Assembly: GCA_036898135.1 (NCBI GenBank)
Contig: CM072511.1
Span: forward strand, 47,777,581-47,841,580
DNA from: Oncomelania hupensis
Taxonomy: Eukaryota > Mollusca > Gastropoda > Littorinimorpha > Pomatiopsidae
Direction: 5' to 3'
Length of the DNA stretch: 64,000 nt
A program made the position numbers and the translations under genes. Below the pieces are notes generated by a model. That model made no database searches, was not told the DNA's origin, and saw only the letters and a list, made by a program, of their open reading frames with translations. Of this stretch, positions 58,110 to 64,000 are shown one piece after another (the stretch's first letter is position 1; each line of letters begins with the position of its first letter).

Positions 58110-58413
58110 TCCAAATATTGTTGGTCGTCCAATCAGACTGCGTTCTACTGCAGAAATATCGCCGTAATATAGCCAATCGTATTTGAGGTCAACTGCCGAA
58201 ATATATGCGCATGCGCATTGTGTGTGTTTGGGGACGATAATTTAATAACGAAACGATATACGTGTCAGGGGACAGTACTCCCATCCACGACAAACGTTCT
58301 TGCGGCAAACTTTAGTGATCTTAATTTCTATATTTTTTTTCCAAAGACTTCCCTGAATTTTACCTTTGTTTCATTTTGCGGAAATCGTCTGATTACTTGG
58401 ATACTTCTGAAAG
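58110..58413 (+). promoter_or_regulatory. Candidate promoter and first exon with NRF-1-type palindrome
   Basis: TCCAATCAG (58129) and AGCCAATCG (58163) are CCAAT boxes, and TGCGCATGCGCA at 58206-58217 is a full NRF-1 palindrome, a common core-promoter element of CpG-type promoters. About 195 bases later CTGAAAG/GTTAGTATA looks like a donor at 58413. The gene it would drive was not identified; the sequence downstream to 64 kb is mostly transposon debris. Confidence 0.4.
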
Positions 58414-58800
58414 GTTAGTATATTTCACGTGCTTTTGAAAGGAGACATAGGCCTAGAACTGTAATGCAATTACCGACTAGTCAGAAGCAACCTTGGCAAG
58501 TTGGCGCTCATTTAATGAGTCATTATTTCGCTGCCTCTGATGCAAAACAACCACTTTACATATAACTAACTAATAACAGGTTAAAGGCAGAATGAGTACA
58601 AATAAGACGTAAGTCAAAGGTCTGTTTGCGTATCCACTTGCAAATTAACAGATGTCAATTGTCACTCATGTCATACAATCTTTCTACCTATATTATTACC
58701 CAAATTTGATATAATATAAGAGTTTCTCAACACATCTAGATTTGATGCAACTAAAGTAAAAACTAACAAAGTTTGGCTTGTGTCACCATGGTGAATTTAC
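58414..58800. other. Non-coding stretch after the candidate first exon
   Basis: No exon or repeat recognised. Confidence 0.35.
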
Positions 58801-58816
58801 ATTAATGAGGCATGAA

Positions 58817-59168
58817 TCAGCAGTGATGGTTCCCCCTTGTTATTATTTTCTGTGCCAGCAAGCTGTAAAGCCAAAGGTCAAGATCCTGTACGGGGTTCGA
58901 ACCACACAAATAATAATCGTTAATTTCTTTTCTATTTTCAACATATTTAACTGCTGATATATGTACTCTGACGAAATGTGGGGTGAATTCATATATGTAC
59001 CCTTTGTGGTCCATTTTTGTTCTTGTCATCCAGGATGAATCCCATCTTTCGTAAAAGTCAGGCAGCTGAAACATTTAAAGGCAATTAGCAGAAACTCAGT
59101 GATGTCGTTTTCGTCGGCAAATAGCCACTCACCGATATGGCGATAAAATTCCAAAATGCCCGAGTCAT
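58817..59168 (-). CDS. Possible two-exon small ORF, unknown
   Basis: ATG 59168 opens MTRAFWNFIAIS and ends at a GTGAGT donor (59133). An acceptor TTTCAG leads at 59065, in phase, to LPDFYERWDSSWMTRTKMDH and YIYEFTPHFVRVHISAVKYV, stop at 58817. The intron would be only 67 bases, short for a mollusc. The 3' part overlaps a pol III B-box-like GGTTCGAACCCCG (minus sense, near 58895), so it may be a SINE rather than a gene. Confidence 0.25.
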
Positions 59169-59407
59169 GTTCTGATCGGCCCGCTGTCCTAAGGTTTTAC
59201 GCCTCAATCGGCCATCCTTTGTCAGTTGTTTTGTTTGCTTGTCTCATGTCTGTTTTGTTGTTATTGCTTCTGGCCATATTAATTTCCTATCGGATAAATA
59301 AAGGTGTTATGAGTTATTGTCGAACATCACGTATCAGAAGCGCCAAGCAGACGACACATGCATCACCAGAGAGAGTTAGAGTAACTCCCATAGTAATACA
59401 TTTTTAG
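59156..59407 (+). CDS. Possible small single-pass membrane ORF, unknown
   Basis: 83 codons from MPESCSDRPAVLRFYASIGH, with one strong hydrophobic segment (VVLFACLMSVLLLLLLAILI) followed by a basic tail. It overlaps the start of the opposite-strand ORF by 13 bases. No family recognised; the upstream promoter-like DNA at 58110-58413 could serve it, but no splice acceptor links them. Confidence 0.25.
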   Translation: MPESCSDRPAVLRFYASIGHPLSVVLFACLMSVLLLLLLAILISYRINKGVMSYCRTSRIRSAKQTTHASPERVRVTPIVIHF

Positions 59408-59496
59408 AGTTTAATAAGTTTAACAATAAATAAATCACTCATGATTTGTTCCAGCACTTTGTGCACTTGCATATGAAATATAATGCAAAGCTGTAG

Positions 59497-60523
59497 TTCA
59501 GCCCGAAAATTATAGAAGTCATCAAGAGCCTGTATGACAAGGCTACCAGTGCAGTCCTCCATAACAGCGTCATCGGGAACTGGTTCAGAACAGCAATCGG
59601 TGTGCGTCAAGGATGCCTACTCTCTCCAACACTCTTCAACATCTTCCTAGAGCGCATCATGTCAGATGCTCTTGCAGATCACGAAGGCACAGTCAGCATA
59701 GGGGGCAGAGCAATCTCCAATCTTCGTTTTGCGGATGATATTGATGGATTGGCTGGAGAGGAACAAGAACTTGAACAGCTTGTACAGAGGCTTGACACCA
59801 CCTCCAGAGCTTATGGAATGGAAATAAGTGCAGAGAAGACCAAAATGATGACCAACAACACCAATGGCATCAACACGGACATCAAAGTACAAGGCCAATC
59901 CCTCAACACAGTGCACAGCTTCAAATATTTAGGAGCCATTGTGTCAGACAATGGGTCTCGATAGGAAGTCCTCTCCAGGATCGCACAAACAACTGCTGCC
60001 CTGACAAGGTTGAAGCCCATTTGGAAAGACAGAACCATCAGTCTACATTCCAAAGTAAGATGGTCATCTCCATCTTCCTATATGCTTGCGAAGCATGGAC
60101 CCTCACAGCAGATCTCCAACGAAGAATACAAAGCATGGAGATGAGGTGCTACAGAAGACTTCTGGGCATTTCCTATACCCAACACATCACCAACGACGAA
60201 ACCCGACAGACCATCACACAAGCCATTGGACAACACGATGACCTGCTCACAGTGGTGAAGAAACGGAAACTCCGATGGTATGGCCACGTCACCAGATCAT
60301 CAGGCCTTGCAAAGACCATTCTGCAAGGCACAGTGCAAGGAGGTAGAAGAAGGGGGAGACCAAAAAAGAGGTGGGAGGACAACATTCGAGAATGGACTGG
60401 TTTGACACTGAGCGAAGCCATGAGGGCTGCTGAGGACAGAGAAAGATGGAGTATGCTGGTTAAACGATCATCTGTGGTGCCCCTACGACCTTCGGGTTAT
60501 GGGATAGGATAGGATAGTAGTTT
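59497..60523 (+). mobile_element. RTE-like LINE copy, very close to the 12799 copy
   Basis: 5'-truncated at CAGCCCGAAAATTATAG, it is open through VRQGCLLSPTLFNIFLERIM, ISNLRFADDIDGLAG and SFKYLGAIVSDNGSR, then hits TAG (59963) where the 12807 copy has CAG. About 13 bases (CTGCTGCGATCTC) are missing near 60060, after which the C-terminal block is open to 60512. The tail is GGGATAGGATAGGATAG. A GTAGTT pair at the ends may be a short target-site duplication. Confidence 0.88.
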
Positions 60524-60529
60524 AACCTT

Positions 60530-61140
60530 TATTTAGTTGTACATATATATATTCATAACAGCTTCTTTGTGATTTTGTGTGAAGCCGGTTCTAAGGTGAT
60601 GTTTTTTATTTATATTATAGGTCCCTTTTGGACTACGATATGGTGAATAATAGAATTTGTTGTATATATCTAGTGTACCCAGAATTGTTTTGCCCCTCAC
60701 TTATTTATTCTGCAGTGGTGGTATTTTTTGGGTGGTGTTCTTTCCTATGCAACTAGATAGTAGATGCTTAAATATGCTGCATCTGTGTCACAAATCTGTT
60801 TCACTTCATTTTTGTGTGTACTTTGGCTGTGGTACTACCTTTTCTTGGCTTTTCTCTGTACTCTGAACACCCTTGCTGCTTTTTGTACATAGATTTTTGT
60901 TCTTGGATTTGTTGAGCTACTTCAGGGTTGAGATTTAGCAAGCCAGGCTAAGGAGCCAGCCGGGCTCCTAACCTGGGAAGTTGAAGTTGCCAAAATATTT
61001 CTCAGGTTGCCAGACCCCTTGATTGAAAACACGGTCATTTTTTTAAAACTGTATAACTATTGCAGCTAATAAACAAGATAAATTTCAACAACAACACTGT
61101 TTCATTTTTAAAACAAGCACTGTATAATTTATTCATCATC
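60530..61140. other. Intergenic stretch, nothing recognised
   Basis: AT-rich. No exon or repeat boundary identified. Confidence 0.4.
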
Positions 61141-61153
61141 GACATCCTCCTCC

Positions 61154-61270
61154 TCAATGTTCCAAAACTTGAAGGAGCTTGGGTGTGCCTTCTTCAGCTG
61201 TTTTTTTTTCTTCTTCTGACTTTATTTTTTTTGCTGGAGGCTCCGAGACACCGCTTAAAAAGCGCCACAT
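61154..61270 (-). CDS. Possible short N-terminal frame (MWRFLSG), unknown
   Basis: ATG 61270 gives MWRFLSGVSEPPAKKIKSEE followed by a Lys/Glu run and a stop after 38 codons. A single base shift in the A-run (61201-61210) would join it to an acidic end (FWNIEEEDVDDE). Short M-x-x-F-L N-termini with a PPAKKIK-type nuclear-localisation run are found on zinc-finger and hAT-type proteins, but nothing more can be claimed. It lies about 170 bases downstream (minus sense) of the TCTCGCGAGA element. Confidence 0.25.
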   Translation of the reverse strand: MWRFLSGVSEPPAKKIKSEEEKKTAEEGTPKLLQVLEH

Positions 61271-61319
61271 CGTTCGAGATTGACAAAAGACTGAGATTGG
61301 GGAATATCGAAAGTACGGC

Positions 61320-61500
61320 AAGTCTCGCGTGACTCATCAAGGAAGTCAGAGACTCGTTCCGATACACGCAAGGAAGCAAGAAGGCTAGGGTCTCGCAGGG
61401 CAGTAGCGTTTTGTGGAAGGGGAAAGAAGAAAGTCTCGCGAGAATAGGCTATTTTTACTTCGCAAATCCCTCGCTTTGCTAGCGTTACCTAACTTCCTAG
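61320..61500. promoter_or_regulatory. CpG-rich stretch with TCTCGCGAGA element
   Basis: TCTCGCGAGA at 61434-61443 is the palindromic core-promoter element recognised in vertebrates by BANP/ZBTB33-type factors. Partial copies TCTCGCGTGA (61323) and TCTCGCAGG (61391) lie nearby. CpG density is clearly above the surroundings. It could drive transcription either way. Confidence 0.45.
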
Positions 61501-61739
61501 CATGCATCGGAACGGGTCTCCGGTGCTGACTGCAGAAGCGGTTGGCGCGTGTTTTGTTTTACATTGCAAGTCAAAAGTCCGTGTACAGGTACAGAATCTC
61601 TACCACTGGCGGTATTTTCAAATCGCCAGCCGGGCGAATGGTACCCCAAATCGAGCTCGCCACACACTATTTTTAGGGGCCATTGGCGAGTTGGCGAACG
61701 TTAAAGCTCAGCCCTGTACTTGACTGTAGTGCTTGTTTA

Positions 61740-62440
61740 AAAATGTTAATTCTATTTCAGTCTTTTTTCTGCTTTCTCGAGTGTTTGTGTTGCCTTATTG
61801 TGTAATTGCTTTTTAATTGTTATAAATTATATTTCTAGCCGTATGTGTAAACACTTTTCTAATTCTAAGCTTTGTGTGCAGTGCTGTGTAGTAATTATAT
61901 TCTCAGACTTCTAAAAATATCTTGATTTTAATGGGCTGAGAACAAACTCAACGTCAAGTTGGTTAGTGGGTCAGTCATTGCATCTGTTTGTTGCACACCA
62001 ACACTCATAAATAATGAGTTGGTTTAAGCATTATAGAAATATCATGTGAATGTTGTAGTCACTAAGTCAGTATATCTTATAATCTATGTCATATCATCAA
62101 ATTGCACTTTGCATTGTCCTGCGTACGTTGTTTTAACAGTTCAGACAGCCATGATATGGTGCAAGGCCTGGTTACTGTTCACCATTGTTAAGGCAGGCTG
62201 TTGCAGCCCATTTGAGGGCAGTTAGACTGCTTCCAATTTGGAATGAATTCAATACCAAGTCAGACCATTTTTTTTTTTTAAGTGTTAGAATAAAATACAA
62301 AAATATTTTCCCCGTTTTGGCTCTCTGTAGAACTCACAAACTCTGTTCTTATTATAATTATTATTGTTGATGTAACATTTTGCAAAAACTCTGTTTTTAT
62401 TATAGTTATCATTGTTGTCGTAACATTTTGAAGTTATTAT
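61740..62440. other. Intergenic stretch, nothing recognised
   Basis: AT-rich; a pair of similar segments near 62340-62430 (AAACTCTGTTYTTATTATA) is the only pattern. Confidence 0.4.
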
Positions 62441-62446
62441 ATTTAA

Positions 62447-62745
62447 GGAGACAGCTACAGGCGGTCCTTGACCAAGTGCCGAAGAAGGACATAGTCATAG
62501 TGCAAGGCGACTGGAATGCCAAGGTTGGCCAAGATGCGTACCAACACTGGGGAGACGCATGTGGACCCCACTGCAACAACGAGACAAATGACAGGGGTCT
62601 GAGACTCTTGGAGTTTGCCAGATACAACAATCTGGTACTGGCAAACACACTTGGTCTCCACAAAAACTCCAGACGATGGACATGGCACAGTCCCGGTGGG
62701 AGCATCACAACCAGATCGACTACATCATGGTCAAGAAACCAGACC
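62447..62745 (+). pseudogene. RTE-like LINE endonuclease fragment
   Basis: LQAVLDQVPKKDIVIVQGDW, NAKVGQDAYQHWGDACGPHC, RGLRLLEFARYNNLVLANTL and RRWTWHSPGG, then in another frame HHNQIDYIMVKK. The GDWNAKVG and NQIDYI motifs are kept. It corresponds to the middle of the endonuclease domain and is better conserved than the copy at 23690. It is cut on both sides. Confidence 0.85.
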
Positions 62746-62749
62746 TGCT

Positions 62750-63745
62750 TACCCGTCCGTATTTCGCCGTATTGTCCCGATATTTTGACCTCGAGTACGC
62801 TGTTACGATCTCTTTTTAAAAAATACGAAAATCGACCAAAAAATTATTTTTTTTTTTTTTTTACAAATTTCGGTAAAAAGTACACTTACCCGGAAGCGGA
62901 AGCTAAACAAATTGCGCCAGAAAACTATAACTCATTGGATAGCATTGTGTTTTTCAAGTGTATACTCTGCAAATATTTAATATTCATGGAGAAAAGAATT
63001 CATGAAACAACAGATGATGATTCAGATGTTGAAGTGGCGAGTTCAAGCGTGTTTGTGTGAAACGAAAACAGACATTTCTGGTTTCTTATTAAAAAAATTG
63101 GCCTTGTTTGGTAGCTGATGAAGACCTGCTGGTTGGTGATCAGGCAAGGAAAATGCTTGACAGTCCCAAAGACTACAACCTAAAATCTGAACGTATTGCA
63201 AAGTTCTATGCTTCAGTGCGTGCATACTTTGAGGAAACTTGCAGCTATCTTCTCCTGAAACTGCCCCTCACTGACCCTTTGCTCCAGCACTGTAGAATCA
63301 TATGTCCTTCAGTTCAGTTGACTGCATCTTCTTAAGATCTACGCTTTTTTGTGAAGCGATTCCCTGCACTCTTTCCACCATATACAACATCTCAACAAAT
63401 CAGGAGAAATTCTCCGAGTATCAGTCAACTGATGTTAAGGGATTGGTGGGCCCAGCTATGCAGGTGGACGAATTTTGGGTGCAGGTCAGCAAAAACACCC
63501 TTAGCTTTTGCACCTGTGCCAGTTCATGCTGGGACTCTGCACCATCCCACACAACAGTGCAGCTTGTGAGAGGTTGTTTAGTTGCGTACGTAAAACGTCC
63601 ACTGAGAGTAGGTCCAGTATGGGCAAAGATGCTGTTGACCCACTAATGGTAGGTATGTTCAGACCTGAAAGTGAAAGCTCTTTTACAAAAACAGCAACTG
63701 AAAAGTGCATACATGCATGTTTTTTTTTAAAATACAAGTAGATCA
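62750..63745 (+). pseudogene. Decayed hAT transposase, C-terminal part
   Basis: Frames on the plus strand include RKMLDSPKDYNLKSERIAKF, YLLLKLPLTDPLLQHC, RFPALFPPYTTS, EYQSTDVKG, and the dimerisation block FMLGLCTIPHNSAACERLFS then VRKTSTESRSSMG. IPHSNA.ERVFS.VRKN is the hallmark of hAT C-termini. At least two frameshifts and no BED finger or TIRs identified. It directly follows the RTE endonuclease fragment. Confidence 0.75.
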
Positions 63746-63749
63746 TTAT

Positions 63750-64000
63750 CACATATTATGTTGATGTGGTGGCCTAACACTTTTGCCTTGTTTTTCAATT
63801 AAGCACCCTAATTTTTAAACAATAAATTTATTGAACAGTGTACAGTTTCTTGATTTATTTTACGTGTGTAATAATATATGAAAATTTAGCTAAGAGCAAA
63901 TTAAGATGAATAATGACAATAAGTTTACACAGTTCTATATTTTTATTTATTTATTATCATTAGTTTGGTTCACGTAAAATAACGACAGTTTATATAAATA
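63750..64000. other. Window end, nothing recognised
   Basis: AT-rich DNA with a few AATAAA motifs (for example 63822). Confidence 0.3.

Overview
This is a repeat-rich, AT-rich stretch of animal nuclear DNA. The genes are split by canonical GT-AG introns. The mix of elements (RTE-like LINEs with (AGGAT)n tails, a PHD-finger CR1/L2-like LINE, an I-like LINE, pogo/Tigger-type DNA elements, a hAT remnant, short SINE-like repeats) and a dispersed repeat carrying GACCTTGACCTTTG suggest a mollusc, probably a gastropod. That taxonomic guess is an inference; the gene models and repeat structures are read from the sequence.

Genes. (1) Minus strand, 974-9809: six consecutive internal exons of NOL6 (Nrap/Utp22, small-subunit processome), all phase-compatible; neither end of the gene was found. 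A two-exon unknown gene (3303-4331, minus) sits inside a NOL6 intron, between two Tigger-like terminal repeats. (2) Minus strand, 22908-31276: a complete seven-exon RFXANK/ANKRA2-type ankyrin-repeat gene of about 268 codons. Its intron 4 holds a 3 kb LINE and its intron 5 an RTE endonuclease fragment. A 55-codon ORF (31637-31804, plus) lies head-to-head with it. (3) Plus strand, 34802-47173: most of a single-pass membrane protein with two immunoglobulin-like units, a transmembrane segment and a coiled-coil tail. It carries a truncated duplicate exon next to a 0.5 kb (CTAT)n tract and a candidate 22-nt frame-switching microexon. (4) tRNA-Asn(GUU) at 56315-56388. (5) Two promoter-like CpG stretches, with an NRF-1-type palindrome at 58206 and a TCTCGCGAGA element at 61434.

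Layout. 0-10 kb: NOL6 with MITEs and pogo-like elements in its introns. 10-19 kb: LINE graveyard, including a three-level nest (RTE inside an LTR-like element inside a CR1-like LINE, each with a target-site duplication) and a 68-bp RTE insertion. 19-22.9 kb: mostly unassigned, with one RTE tail and a dispersed repeat. 22.9-32 kb: RFXANK locus. 32-34 kb: microsatellites and repeats. 34-47 kb: Ig-like receptor gene, interrupted by an RTE copy with a 13-bp target-site duplication. 47-50 kb: palindromes, a pogo remnant and microsatellites. 50-56 kb: an I-like LINE with 109-bp tandem units upstream of ORF1, then another LINE fragment split by a near-perfect palindrome. 56-64 kb: tRNA-Asn, two RTE copies, promoter-like DNA, an RTE endonuclease fragment and a decayed hAT transposase.

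No operon or pathway links the genes; they are neighbours by position. Most of the sequence is transposon-derived, and its main interest is how mobile elements have reshaped introns, exons and possible promoters.
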